From assembly GCF_042683665.1 (NCBI RefSeq), contig NZ_JBHUOO010000010.1: a stretch of 64,000 nt of DNA, one strand, 5' to 3'. The notes beneath the pieces are model-generated. The model worked only from the letters and a program-made list of their open reading frames with translations. It made no database searches and was not told where the DNA came from. Every line of letters begins with the position of its first letter. Position 1 is the stretch's first letter. A program made the position numbers and the translations under genes. Shown here one piece after another: positions 1 through 8,850 of the stretch. This DNA is from Leeuwenhoekiella polynyae (lineage in GTDB: Bacteria; Bacteroidota; Bacteroidia; Flavobacteriales; Flavobacteriaceae).

Positions 1-588
1 AAGGCCTTTTTGATTACCAAAACCCGTAAGACTTGATTGTTTTCCATCTATAAGAATAACCACTTTATCACTCCCTCGCAAAACCACTTTGCCATCCTGA
101 TCAAAAGCAACGCCGGGCATCGTTTTCATAGCATCCATAACCGAACCGCCGGCTTGCGCCAGATTCTCATCTAGGCTGAATGATTTCTTAGCTAGATCTG
201 CACTTACCGCAGCTTGTTTTGCAAGGATTTGAACTTCAGTTAATGCTTCTGCCGAAGGCATCATCTGGATTTTTCCTAAGTCAAAAATGGGATTGAGACC
301 GCCAGCAGTAATTTTTTTCTGAATGGTCTCATAGCCTATAAATGAAATTTCGAGAATATAATTTCCTTTTGGGATTCCGCTTAAGTTAAAAGCTCCAAGC
401 TCGTCCGTTATGGTTCCGCTGATGATGCTTTCGCCTTGCGGCTTTTTTAAAACAACATTGACAAAGGGTAAAGGTTGTGCTGATTCTTCGGTCACACTTC
501 CTTCTATCAATACGGTTTCTTGGGCTTCTGCAGTAAATGGAGCTAAGAGTATTAAGAAAAATAATTTGAGACGTGCTAGTACTTTCAT
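1..588 (-). CDS. TonB-dependent outer-membrane receptor, N-terminal part (runs off window)
   Basis: Only the first 196 codons are present; the reading frame is open to the window edge. It begins with a signal peptide (MKVLARLKLFFLILLAPFTA, then EAQ). A carboxypeptidase-regulatory-like beta-sandwich follows (about residues 27-105, with the typical GAFNLSGIPKGNYILEISFIGYE pattern). The start of a plug domain comes next (MDAMKTMPGVAFDQDGKVVLRG, then VVILIDGKQ). This layout fits the flavobacterial outer-membrane beta-barrel/TonB-dependent receptor family rather than SusC, because no SusC-type GFG plug signature is seen. It lies 61 nt downstream of the histidine kinase on the same strand, so co-transcription with or control by the two-component system is plausible. 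Substrate unknown. Confidence 0.85.
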   Translation of the reverse strand, partial: MKVLARLKLFFLILLAPFTAEAQETVLIEGSVTEESAQPLPFVNVVLKKPQGESIISGTITDELGAFNLSGIPKGNYILEISFIGYETIQKKITAGGLNPIFDLGKIQMMPSAEALTEVQILAKQAAVSADLAKKSFSLDENLAQAGGSVMDAMKTMPGVAFDQDGKVVLRGSDKVVILIDGKQSSLTGFGNQKGL

Positions 589-649
589 AGTTAGAAATTT
601 GTACCAAAATAGTATTGATTTCTAAAGAGAATTTAAAGTTGGCCTTAAA

Positions 650-1924
650 TCAATGGGTAAATCGAATTTTAAATGTATGAAAGCCAGTAGTCGTTTCTGG
701 CGATTTAGTAAAGCTATATGATGGGGTGAAACCATAATAATCGCAGATTTTCTTAACGATTGAAAGGCCCAGACCACTTGAATCTCTCTTGGTACTTTCT
801 TTATAAAACCGGTCAAAAACCTGCTCAGGATGTGCGAGTTCGCTGTTTCCACTATTTACGATCTGCACGCTGTTTTTAAAGAAATTAACTTTGATAGGAT
901 GATTTTCTAAATTGTGTTTTACCGCATTTGAAATTAAATTATTGGCCAATACTTGCGCCAAAGAGCGGTCCATTTTTACAGTAAGTTCTTCGTTATGCTC
1001 AATTTTAAAATCAATAGAAGCCAGTTCTTTGAAATTAAGAAGCACCTCCTGAAACAACTCATTTATTGAAACGAATTGAGGGTCTGCAAACTGGTTGTTA
1101 TCTATTTTTGCCAGAATAATCAGGCGTTTATTCAAGTTTTTTAACCTGCGTATATCGTTTTGTAAAGAGTCAAGTTGCTCATACTGAAAATCATTAATTT
1201 TGACCCCATTAAAAAGGGTCTCGATCTTAGCCTGCATAATGGCAAGCGGAGTTTGCATCTCGTGCGATACATCTTCAGTAAACTGCTTTAAGTTTTGATA
1301 ATCTGCATGTACTTTGGTGGTTAATAATATTACCTCCCGGTTGAGATCGTCAAACTCTATAATGTCAGATTCAGTTAAGGTGAGAGGTGTTTCAGATTTT
1401 ATAGAGAACGCCTTAATCTTAGCCAGGTTCTTGAAAAAGGGATTCCATAGTGCGGCATTACGGCTTTTATTGAGGTAAAAGAGGAACACAAAAGCAACGA
1501 GAATAATAGCAAGAAAGGTGAAAACAATGGCGAAAAGGATATTTTCAGATTCAATTACCATGGCTCTCACTGTAATTTTATATTCCTGACCATTTATTTC
1601 CTTGGTTCCGGATAATTCCCTGAATAATTCAATTTCATCTTGTAACGGATCATAAATTAAGGTATCGTTTAGAACTGCAGGTTGAGGGTCCTTTACTTTT
1701 TCAACAACCATTATAGGAGGAATTCCTTGTAAGTCGGGTTTTGAAATAAGTAGATGTTCCACTCGGTCTTTATTAGAAAATAGCTCTTCTTCAATCTCAT
1801 TTTCAAGTAGGGATTTCAATGACAAGTAAAGGGCTACCCCAGAAAATATCATAATGATACTACTTGTTATTAAAAAGGTTTTAGATGCCTTTTGCAGTAA
1901 ATGAATTTTTTTTTGATCAGCCAT
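650..1924 (-). CDS. Sensor histidine kinase
   Basis: This 424-residue protein is a membrane histidine kinase. Two membrane segments (about residues 16-36 and 129-151) flank a short periplasmic sensor of roughly 90 residues. The HisKA dimerisation helix carries the phospho-acceptor His221 in SHEMQTPLAIM. The HATPase domain has the N-box NLISNAVKHN and the G-box SSGLGLSIVKKI near the C-terminus. The start ATG directly follows the stop codon of the upstream response regulator with no gap, so the two form one operon. The signal cannot be told from the sequence. It is a classical EnvZ/BaeS-like layout without PAS or HAMP motifs that I can see. Confidence 0.93.
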   Translation of the reverse strand: MADQKKIHLLQKASKTFLITSSIIMIFSGVALYLSLKSLLENEIEEELFSNKDRVEHLLISKPDLQGIPPIMVVEKVKDPQPAVLNDTLIYDPLQDEIELFRELSGTKEINGQEYKITVRAMVIESENILFAIVFTFLAIILVAFVFLFYLNKSRNAALWNPFFKNLAKIKAFSIKSETPLTLTESDIIEFDDLNREVILLTTKVHADYQNLKQFTEDVSHEMQTPLAIMQAKIETLFNGVKINDFQYEQLDSLQNDIRRLKNLNKRLIILAKIDNNQFADPQFVSINELFQEVLLNFKELASIDFKIEHNEELTVKMDRSLAQVLANNLISNAVKHNLENHPIKVNFFKNSVQIVNSGNSELAHPEQVFDRFYKESTKRDSSGLGLSIVKKICDYYGFTPSYSFTKSPETTTGFHTFKIRFTH

Positions 1925-2599
1925 TTATTCAGCGGTAAATATGTAACCCGAACCATAAGCGGTTTGTAGGTATTTAGCTCCTTCGGTAGTTAGTTTTTTT
2001 CGGAGATTATTTATATGAACATAAATAAAATCAAAACTATCTAGCATGTCGCTGTCGTCGCCCCAAAGATGTTCTGCGATAATAGATTTGCTTAAAACCC
2101 GCCCCTGATTTGTAATAAAGAAAAGCAACAAATCATATTCTTTGCGGGTAAGAACAATGGGTTCTTCATTTACATAAGCAGCACGTGCAATCGTATCCAG
2201 ACGGATCTCTTGAAAAACCAACTCAGCGTCACCTCCAAATTTTCCACGGCGTAAAACAGCTTTAATACGCGAATTGAGTTCTGCCAGATGAAATGGTTTT
2301 GTGATGTAATCATCTGCACCGATATCGAGCCCTTCTAATTTATTTTCTAAAGAATTGTTTGCAGATATAATAATTACTGCACACTTTTTATGCTGTTTTT
2401 TGAGCGCTTTAAGTAAATCAAGTCCACTGCCTGTTACGAGATTGATGTCTAAAATTATAAGATCATACTCGTACATCTCTAACTTTTCTGAAGCCTCCAA
2501 ATAGTCTGACGCTACCTCACATAAATTGGATTCCTTACTGAGGTATTTTGCAATAGACTCCTGTAGTTCAATCTCGTCTTCAGCGATAAGAAATTTCAT
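1925..2599 (-). CDS. OmpR-family response regulator
   Basis: The protein (224 residues from the chosen ATG) has an N-terminal receiver domain with acidic pair E7/D8, phospho-acceptor Asp51 (in LIILDINL) and conserved Lys101 (in YITKPF). The C-terminal winged-helix DNA-binding domain ends in the usual YGSGYIF hairpin. An in-frame ATG seven codons upstream exists, but MKFLIAEDE is the canonical beginning of receiver domains, and a TAACTTTG promoter element at 2618-2625 would overlap the longer version. Its stop abuts the start of the histidine kinase, so they are a cognate pair. A likely target is the adjacent TonB-dependent receptor (inference). Confidence 0.93.
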   Translation of the reverse strand: MKFLIAEDEIELQESIAKYLSKESNLCEVASDYLEASEKLEMYEYDLIILDINLVTGSGLDLLKALKKQHKKCAVIIISANNSLENKLEGLDIGADDYITKPFHLAELNSRIKAVLRRGKFGGDAELVFQEIRLDTIARAAYVNEEPIVLTRKEYDLLLFFITNQGRVLSKSIIAEHLWGDDSDMLDSFDFIYVHINNLRKKLTTEGAKYLQTAYGSGYIFTAE

Positions 2600-2617
2600 A
2601 AATCTAAACTTTAATAT

Positions 2618-2625
2618 CAAAGTTA
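2618..2625 (-). promoter_or_regulatory. Putative -7 element of the two-component operon
   Basis: TAACTTTG on the minus strand matches the Bacteroidota TAnnTTTG -7 consensus, 19 nt upstream of the chosen response-regulator ATG. No convincing -33 TTTG is visible at the usual distance. Confidence 0.4.
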
Positions 2626-2814
2626 ATGCTTCTTTCTAAAGAGATTCTTAAGTGTATTTTTTGTAAGAGATAACTAGTTTGACAAAATCCTCATATAAAT
2701 GTAATTATCCTTAACATCTTGAAATTATTCAATCTGTAGATCCTCGTATATTATAAGCTGACTTTCTGGACTTACTTATTTTGAAGTTTAAAAGTATGAT
2801 ATTCAATAATAAGT

Positions 2815-3331
2815 ATGAATATCGTTTTACACATACAAAAAGATACGATCAAACCCGATGTAAAAAAAGCAATCACAGTTCTAAAAGTTGAAAAAAGAAG
2901 ACGGTAAAGCAGAACCCCATGCGTATACCTTGTTTGTAGATTTTACCAGTCAAAAAAACTTAGAGTTATCTCAATTCCACTTTCCTTCTCTTGTAGAGCA
3001 TGGAAAAGTGAAGAAAGCAAGAGCTTGCTTTTCAGAATATTGGACTTGTTAAATAGCTTTCATATAAAGTAGACAAGGATTTTATTTTCAAGAAAAATAC
3101 CGTTTCTTATCTCTGTACAGGAGACGTAGACATTGACGCTGGGTATCGTCTTATAGATACAACGACTCCATTTATGATATTAGTTACACTCACTTCTGGA
3201 TGCAGGTCTTATTCTTATGGGCTGCAAGCTTGCGATGCAACAAGTAAAATTTTTATCGAATTTTGGCTCTCAACAGCTTTGGAAAATTTTAAAAACCCCA
3301 TTAAAATTGATGAAGTGACAAAATTATGATG
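2815..3331 (+). pseudogene. Degenerate coding relic, unknown family
   Basis: Protein-like sequence continues across three reading frames. From the ATG at 2815 the frame reads MNIVLHIQKDTIKPDVKKAI and then stops. A second frame from about 2885 reads LKKEDGKAEPHAYTLFVDFT and onward. A third frame reads ELAFQNIGLVK, a TAG codon, then LSYKVDKDFIF and on to about 3330. The composition (charged/hydrophobic alternation, no stops within pieces) suggests a gene broken by two frameshifts and a nonsense codon. I do not recognise the family. It sits between the two-component operon and the uptake locus, in an otherwise gene-free stretch. Confidence 0.4.
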
Positions 3332-3690
3332 AAGCAAATATCTAAAAATGAATTCAAGAAGATACCTATCCACAAAACAAATCAAAAGATTTTAAAATTC
3401 GCTGTGAAATATTAAATTTTCGATTTGTGTGCGTAAACAATGTGTTTTTAGATATTTCGGAGTTTTAATAATAATTAAAAAAAGCCCTGTAAATGTTGAC
3501 CTATTTCATTAAAGTTTAAAATTCATCTTCTCAAATTTAAAAAATTCTCACCTTAAAAAAACCGTTTTTTATTGTATATCTGTTCATCTAGATTTGATCT
3601 TCCTAATGATTATTACTAAATAGATGTTTAACTTCTAAATCAGGCCTGCCCAACAGTGAAAATCACATGCCTGTTCTAGCAATATAAAAT
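3332..3690. other. Gene-free AT-rich spacer
   Basis: No open frame, RNA or clear repeat is seen. It contains taaatgttgacc at 3490-3501, a 12-mer that recurs at 16951-16962 beside the integrase relic. Confidence 0.5.
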
Positions 3691-3742
3691 GAGGAGTGAT
3701 TTTAATTTGCAAGCTAGAACCGCAAATTGGAATCACTCCTCT
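3691..3742 (-). terminator. Hairpin terminator at the end of the uptake operon
   Basis: Long imperfect inverted repeat (GAGGAGTGATT ... AATCACTCCTC, with GCAAATT closing the inner stem). Read on the minus strand it is followed by ATTTTAT. It lies about 40 nt past the stop of the DUF4965 gene. Confidence 0.6.
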
Positions 3743-3782
3743 TTAATACACACTAAATTTTGAATTGGATTTTTCTATATTT

Positions 3783-6296
3783 TCAACTTTTAGTAGTGGT
3801 TTGCTCTTTTAGCATTTTAATAAAATAACCTCCTACTACAGAGCGCGCTTTAAATCCGACTTTACGGGAGTTGGTTGTTTCGTGCCAATCACTTAACGGA
3901 ACACGGTCTGGAGTATAATTTGCAAAATTCCACATAGGAGTCATAAGTTTATTAAAATCTTCTGGATTTTCTGCCAGAGTAGCCGTCCATAAAACCCAAT
4001 CCGATTTAGTATACGTTTTACGACTATCTAGTGGCAAGCCATAGTCTTCCTGTTTCGTCAGGTAATAAGCAACTTCTGTTTGCTGTACCTCTTCAGGAAA
4101 AATATTTAAGTTTAAAATATCGTCCCAAACTAAATTATACTTTTGACTCCATGTATCATCACTTTCAAAAGCCAGCACATAATGGTCACCGTCTGCTGCA
4201 ATAGCTTTCCACTTTAGAGCCATATCTTTAGCAGCACGTAAATACTTATCTCCTATATCAGATTTGCCCAACATACTGGCCAATTTACCATAAGAGGCAA
4301 TAGCCATAATTGCTTTTACAGAAAGATTTGCGTTACGTGCTAAATGCCCAGCAAAGTCATCCGTAGAAAGTTGATTTGCCGGGTCAAATCCGCTTTTCAT
4401 TAAATAATCTGCCCAAATCGTTAACGTGTTCCAATGCTTATTAGCGTAGTCTGCGTTGCCTTCTTCTTTAGCTATAGCAGCCGTTAGTATGAGCATATTT
4501 CCCGCTTCTTCAACTGGCATATCCTCACCATATGTTTGCCCGGTCGCAATGGGATATGTTCCCAAATCGTGAGCCGGAAAGGGTTTTTTCCATCTTCCGC
4601 TTTCACTATATTCAAAAATACCGTTAAGCATTCCTTTCAATAAATCTGGGTTGTACACTAAAAATAATGGTGCTGAAGGGTAGGTCACGTCTACTGTGTT
4701 AATAGATCCATTACTGTTATTTTCTTTTGAAAGAAAAAGAATTTCTCCCTTAGGAGATTCCACCAAAACATGTGCAGCAATGGCCTGTCTATATGCGATG
4801 ACGCAAAGGTCTGCGTATTTTTTACCGCCAGCTTCAAGGGCATCGTTATATAATTTAGTATCAAATGTTTTAACGCGATCCATTACATCTCCATAATCTG
4901 CATAGGCATGTGACAAAAGTTGGTCAAAAGACGCAGTTTCTTTTTTATGCCAAGGTTTTAAAGATTGACCAAAATAATTAACAGACTCTCCTTCATCGTA
5001 CCCTAACAGGAATATGCAATCTGCAGAACTTTCTATTTCACCAAGATCTGCGATGGTATTCATGATCAAACCTGTTTCAGGAATCACATCTGATTCAAAA
5101 CTTGTATCTCCTACAAATCCAATTAAAGATTTTTTTGAATCACTTATGTATTGAATAACATTTTGTGACGGAGAAGCAACATAAAAATGCCCCCAATCTA
5201 CACGAAGATCGTCGCCTTTTTTCTCCAGTACGGGTTGATCTGTTGTACCTACTTTTAAGGTAAGTAAACCGTCATGCACATATTTTCTAGCTGTGAGCTT
5301 TTGGCTAGGAGTATTTGCCGCTATGTTTCCTGAAGCGCCAAGATAAACTCTTACTTTATGCTTTTTACCATCATTAGAAACGGCATTGACTGTTAAATAA
5401 GTTACCGGTCTGGCATAAATTTTTAGATCTTCAATTAATAAAGGTGAAGTAAATGTAGCTGTGAGATCTGTGCCTCCACATATAAAACTATAACTAGTTT
5501 GATTTGCAGTAAGCGATACATTGGTTTGCTTTGTTGTCTTAACACCATCAAGACCGGGTATTTTAACTTCTTTTACAAGCCCAGCATCCAGCCATCTGCC
5601 TCCGGCAGTATTTTTAATATGAATGGCAAGAATATTTTCTTTTTTTCTTAAAGACCTTAGGGCTTCGTCATTAAGAGGAATGTATTTAAAACTGTGTTGC
5701 CATCCTTTAAAATCATAAATTTCAATTCCATTTATATAGACTTTTACGTCATCGTCGTGACGCAGTTTAACGTAAAGTTTTTCAACATCAATTTGCTCGA
5801 GATCAAAACTTCTACGATAAAAAAGTTCATCACTTTCCCAAATGGTTTTTGCTTCTGATCTATCGTCAGTAAAAGGAGCTTCTCCCGTTTTCCAGTTAGA
5901 TGCATCATAATTTGCCTTGAACCAGTCACCCTTTTGTTTTTCTTCGGTATAGAGAACTTTGTAGGATTGCTCATCGCTTGCAGGTAAAAGCGTTTTGTAA
6001 ACTTTAGACTCCATACCTAAAAAACGATAAAGTTCTCCATCAACTTCTGCAATACCTACCAATGACTGATCCTGCTCGGTCCAGTGCTTAGTACTTGAAG
6101 CATTTAATTTATCGCCCATAGACCAGATACTAAAATTAGGATTATGCGTAACTAAGGGATAAGCAGGAGCTCGCAATTGAGCGCTATTATCTGTTGAAGC
6201 TATTGCAGACTGCTCATTATCTTTTACTGAAACACAAGCCGTAAATACTTGTAATGAGATGAGTAGTTGTATTAAGTAACGAAAATAGGTTGTCAT
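3783..6296 (-). CDS. DUF4964/DUF5127/DUF4965/DUF1793 surface lipoprotein ('glutaminase A' type)
   Basis: From the chosen ATG the protein has 837 residues and a lipoprotein signal ending LQVFTAC (Cys21). The more upstream ATG at 6344 would put an unlikely sequence before the signal and overlap the preceding gene. Order of parts: DUF4964-like start (about 43-100, RAPAYPLVTHNPNFSIWSMG); an inserted beta-sandwich resembling a galactose-binding/GH2-type module (about 112-245, HDDDVKVYINGIEIYDF); DUF5127 (about 260-490); DUF4965 and DUF1793 (about 495-830), predicted as an alpha/alpha barrel, with EDMPVEEAGNM and STDDFAGHLARN as the likely active-site stretches. The family name comes from fungal glutaminase A. 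Many bacterial members sit in glycan-uptake loci, where the substrate is unknown. Last gene of the SusCD operon and its only enzyme. Confidence 0.85.
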   Translation of the reverse strand: MTTYFRYLIQLLISLQVFTACVSVKDNEQSAIASTDNSAQLRAPAYPLVTHNPNFSIWSMGDKLNASSTKHWTEQDQSLVGIAEVDGELYRFLGMESKVYKTLLPASDEQSYKVLYTEEKQKGDWFKANYDASNWKTGEAPFTDDRSEAKTIWESDELFYRRSFDLEQIDVEKLYVKLRHDDDVKVYINGIEIYDFKGWQHSFKYIPLNDEALRSLRKKENILAIHIKNTAGGRWLDAGLVKEVKIPGLDGVKTTKQTNVSLTANQTSYSFICGGTDLTATFTSPLLIEDLKIYARPVTYLTVNAVSNDGKKHKVRVYLGASGNIAANTPSQKLTARKYVHDGLLTLKVGTTDQPVLEKKGDDLRVDWGHFYVASPSQNVIQYISDSKKSLIGFVGDTSFESDVIPETGLIMNTIADLGEIESSADCIFLLGYDEGESVNYFGQSLKPWHKKETASFDQLLSHAYADYGDVMDRVKTFDTKLYNDALEAGGKKYADLCVIAYRQAIAAHVLVESPKGEILFLSKENNSNGSINTVDVTYPSAPLFLVYNPDLLKGMLNGIFEYSESGRWKKPFPAHDLGTYPIATGQTYGEDMPVEEAGNMLILTAAIAKEEGNADYANKHWNTLTIWADYLMKSGFDPANQLSTDDFAGHLARNANLSVKAIMAIASYGKLASMLGKSDIGDKYLRAAKDMALKWKAIAADGDHYVLAFESDDTWSQKYNLVWDDILNLNIFPEEVQQTEVAYYLTKQEDYGLPLDSRKTYTKSDWVLWTATLAENPEDFNKLMTPMWNFANYTPDRVPLSDWHETTNSRKVGFKARSVVGGYFIKMLKEQTTTKS

Positions 6297-6336
6297 ATTA
6301 TTTAAATGTTTGCGTGATCTATTGTTTTTATATTGG

Positions 6337-7782
6337 TTATTCATCTTTAGTCTCCAGGGCTATTTTTCTAAATCGGTGATTAGATTTGTCACCTATATAG
6401 AAGGCCCCCTCCTCCTCGTCGTATGCAATACCTGTGGGCTGATCAAAACGAGCTTCTTCTCTAAGATCTCCATTGACATAACCCCAGGGATCGGGGTTTA
6501 TACTTGAACTACCTCTACCTGCAAACGTAGTCACACTACCTTCTGGAGTTAATATTCTAATGTCGTGATTGTATTGCTCTGTAAAGTAAAAGTCATATTC
6601 ATCTGTTTTACCTGCTTCTACATAATCTTCATTTTTCACAAATACACCTTGATATGGAGTATTTAACCGCACACCTGAGCCTACCCCATCTTGATAGCCC
6701 GCACTTCCTAATCTACCACAAACTAAATAGGGTTGGTTAAACTGTTTCTTTTCCCAATTGTAATCAACACGAAGAATATAATGCTTGTTAATGATCACGA
6801 TGTAAGCATAGTTTCCAGAAGGATGAATAAAGGTCTTATATTCCCAGCCGGGATCTTGTACGACAAACAATTGCTCATAATCCTTATCACCTAATCCCTC
6901 TTCAAAATATTTATTGAGATCAAATCGAAAAAACTGTCCTTTTTCATAACTGTTGAAATAGAGCTCCCCATTAACCGGGTGGACAGAGGCGCCATTACAT
7001 TGTCTATATCTCGTAATAATTTCTCGATCCTGCCAATCCTTATCACGAGATAACCGGTAGGTGGCCCGATCATTTTCACCGCCTCGATCTTCAGCGATAA
7101 TCATGTATTTACCATCATTTGTGAAATCTATACTACGTGGTCGATTAAAATCGGATCTCTTTTTGGTAACTGTACTGTCTTCAAAATTAATCAGATAAAG
7201 ACCGTTATTAAAATCGAATACAGCCCATAGGTGTTTTGGATTTAACGGATCAAACTTGATAAATGAGGGTTCCCAGAACCCACTTGCTCTGTCAGTATCA
7301 TTTTCAGCTGTGAACCTACCATCTTTCCAAGGCTCATCACCTCTATCATTTTTATAGCCGATCAAGTTAGAAACAACCATCTTTCGCTGATAGTCAAAAT
7401 TGGCATCTGCATATGCAACGACTTTATTTTCTTCTTGACCTATACGGACCTCTATATCACCTCCAAATGCTTGCTTAGGTATGAGGCAATAAATAGACTC
7501 ACCATTTACACTAATTACAACAGCCTTTTTACCTCCTACAAGAACCGATACAAGATCTACATCTGTTCCAAAATTCTTTCCGTAGATAACCAAACGTTGT
7601 CCTGCTCCACCAGATTCTGGTGTGAACCCAGTAACTTCAACAGGTGCCGAAGCATCAAATGGCGGAAAAACCATTTCTTCCTCATCATCATTTTGACACC
7701 CGTTAAAAAGCATACTTACAAAAGCAAGTGCCAGGCAAAGAACCTGTAAACTACTAGTTTTATAAATTTTATTTAAATACAT
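6337..7782 (-). CDS. IPT/TIG- and NHL-repeat lipoprotein (probable surface glycan-binding protein)
   Basis: 481 residues. The signal peptide ends in a lipobox SMLFNGC (Cys29). An IPT/TIG immunoglobulin-like domain follows at about residues 48-125 (VTGFTPESGGAGQRLVIYGKNFG). The rest, about 150-478, shows NHL/six-bladed-propeller repeats, for example TPEGSVTTFAGRG and FDQPTGIAYDEEEGAFYIGDKSNHRFRKI (two stretches). Proteins of this build occur next to SusD in uptake loci and are exposed on the cell surface; ligand binding is the usual assumption. The stop is 40 nt before the start chosen for the DUF4965 gene, so the two are co-transcribed. Confidence 0.85.
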   Translation of the reverse strand: MYLNKIYKTSSLQVLCLALAFVSMLFNGCQNDDEEEMVFPPFDASAPVEVTGFTPESGGAGQRLVIYGKNFGTDVDLVSVLVGGKKAVVISVNGESIYCLIPKQAFGGDIEVRIGQEENKVVAYADANFDYQRKMVVSNLIGYKNDRGDEPWKDGRFTAENDTDRASGFWEPSFIKFDPLNPKHLWAVFDFNNGLYLINFEDSTVTKKRSDFNRPRSIDFTNDGKYMIIAEDRGGENDRATYRLSRDKDWQDREIITRYRQCNGASVHPVNGELYFNSYEKGQFFRFDLNKYFEEGLGDKDYEQLFVVQDPGWEYKTFIHPSGNYAYIVIINKHYILRVDYNWEKKQFNQPYLVCGRLGSAGYQDGVGSGVRLNTPYQGVFVKNEDYVEAGKTDEYDFYFTEQYNHDIRILTPEGSVTTFAGRGSSSINPDPWGYVNGDLREEARFDQPTGIAYDEEEGAFYIGDKSNHRFRKIALETKDE

Positions 7783-7853
7783 AATTATAGATTTTTAATT
7801 CATACACGTAATTGGGTTGTACCCCAATTTTAACTGTATTTTTTAGTGCTTTT

Positions 7854-8840
7854 TTACCATTCTATTTGCTGATCTTCATCTGGAATCTGCGTGTTCAACT
7901 GTCGTTCTAAGATCAATGATCCCGAAACTTTATAATTAATAGCGACATTATCAACCAGTGTATAATCGGTAAATTGATAATCAATGTTATTAATGGTCAA
8001 ATATCTATGTAATAAATAGGGGCGTATTTCATCCATACGTTCTGTGATGGTATAACTGGCATCTTTATTTATTTGAAAATTCATTTCAGGATTTTCAGCA
8101 TAAAATATAACCCCGCCGGTTTCATCAAAATTTGCATACACTTTATAATTGCGACGATCCTGACGATCTTCATCTATACTTCCGGCATAAAAGAAAACGG
8201 TATTTTCATCTACCACATAAGATCTAATTTCTGATTTTACAACAGGTGTCTCGTTTTCATAACCTTCCATAACCGTCTTTAAAGCAGTACCACTATACGT
8301 TCCTGAATAATCATTAAAAGGGTTAATACGCAAAAGTGCCTTCCGGTAATTTTTACGAGGGTTTGCGACGTAGTCATAAGATGGATCGTCTTTTATAGTT
8401 AAAGGAAGTACCCACTTGTCAACCATATCGATACCATTCAATGAAAAATCGATCCCCATAAGCGAAGTGTTCTCTCCCGCTTTGATCTCTACCTGAAAAG
8501 GAATCGTATAATACTTACTATCTAACTGTCTGTAATAAAAATCTTCCCGATTCTGAAAACGTTCATAATTAAGAACCTCTAGTGTATCTGCATCTACAGC
8601 AACTTCTACAGTAATGTCTTCGCTATTTGTTTTAGAGCCGCTCACGATTAATGGTTGCTGAAATGTTGTTTTTTCAGACTCCTTATAGCGTATGTATATA
8701 TCGGTAACACCACCACTGGTTAATGGTGCTTTGAATGATACGTAATTCTCAAATTGTTCTTCGGTCCACTCATCGTTGCACGAGGTGCAGAGTATTAGCT
8801 GCACCAGGCAAAGAATTAGTATTAATGGTTTATTTTTCAT
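7854..8840 (-). CDS. DUF1735/DUF4361-type surface lipoprotein
   Basis: 328 residues with a lipoprotein signal (LILCTSC, Cys21). The N-terminal part (about 30-170) fits the DUF1735 (BT_3987-like) beta-sandwich, with the DALTIPF-like edge seen as YYTIPFQVEIKAGEN. The C-terminal half (about 175-315, NPFNDYSGTYSGTAL) fits the DUF4361-like lipocalin-type partner domain. Such proteins take the SusE/SusF position after SusD and probably bind the glycan at the outer membrane. It starts only 10 nt after the SusD stop. Assignment is by sequence pattern, so the exact Pfam labels are tentative. Confidence 0.75.
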   Translation of the reverse strand: MKNKPLILILCLVQLILCTSCNDEWTEEQFENYVSFKAPLTSGGVTDIYIRYKESEKTTFQQPLIVSGSKTNSEDITVEVAVDADTLEVLNYERFQNREDFYYRQLDSKYYTIPFQVEIKAGENTSLMGIDFSLNGIDMVDKWVLPLTIKDDPSYDYVANPRKNYRKALLRINPFNDYSGTYSGTALKTVMEGYENETPVVKSEIRSYVVDENTVFFYAGSIDEDRQDRRNYKVYANFDETGGVIFYAENPEMNFQINKDASYTITERMDEIRPYLLHRYLTINNIDYQFTDYTLVDNVAINYKVSGSLILERQLNTQIPDEDQQIEW

Positions 8841-8850
8841 GATATTTTTA

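Noticed and set aside
3483..3513. Left attachment site of an island, from gccctgtaaatgttgacc
   Set aside because: It shares short pieces with the tRNA-side region but no segment of the tRNA 3' end, and the matches are within what chance gives in AT-rich DNA.
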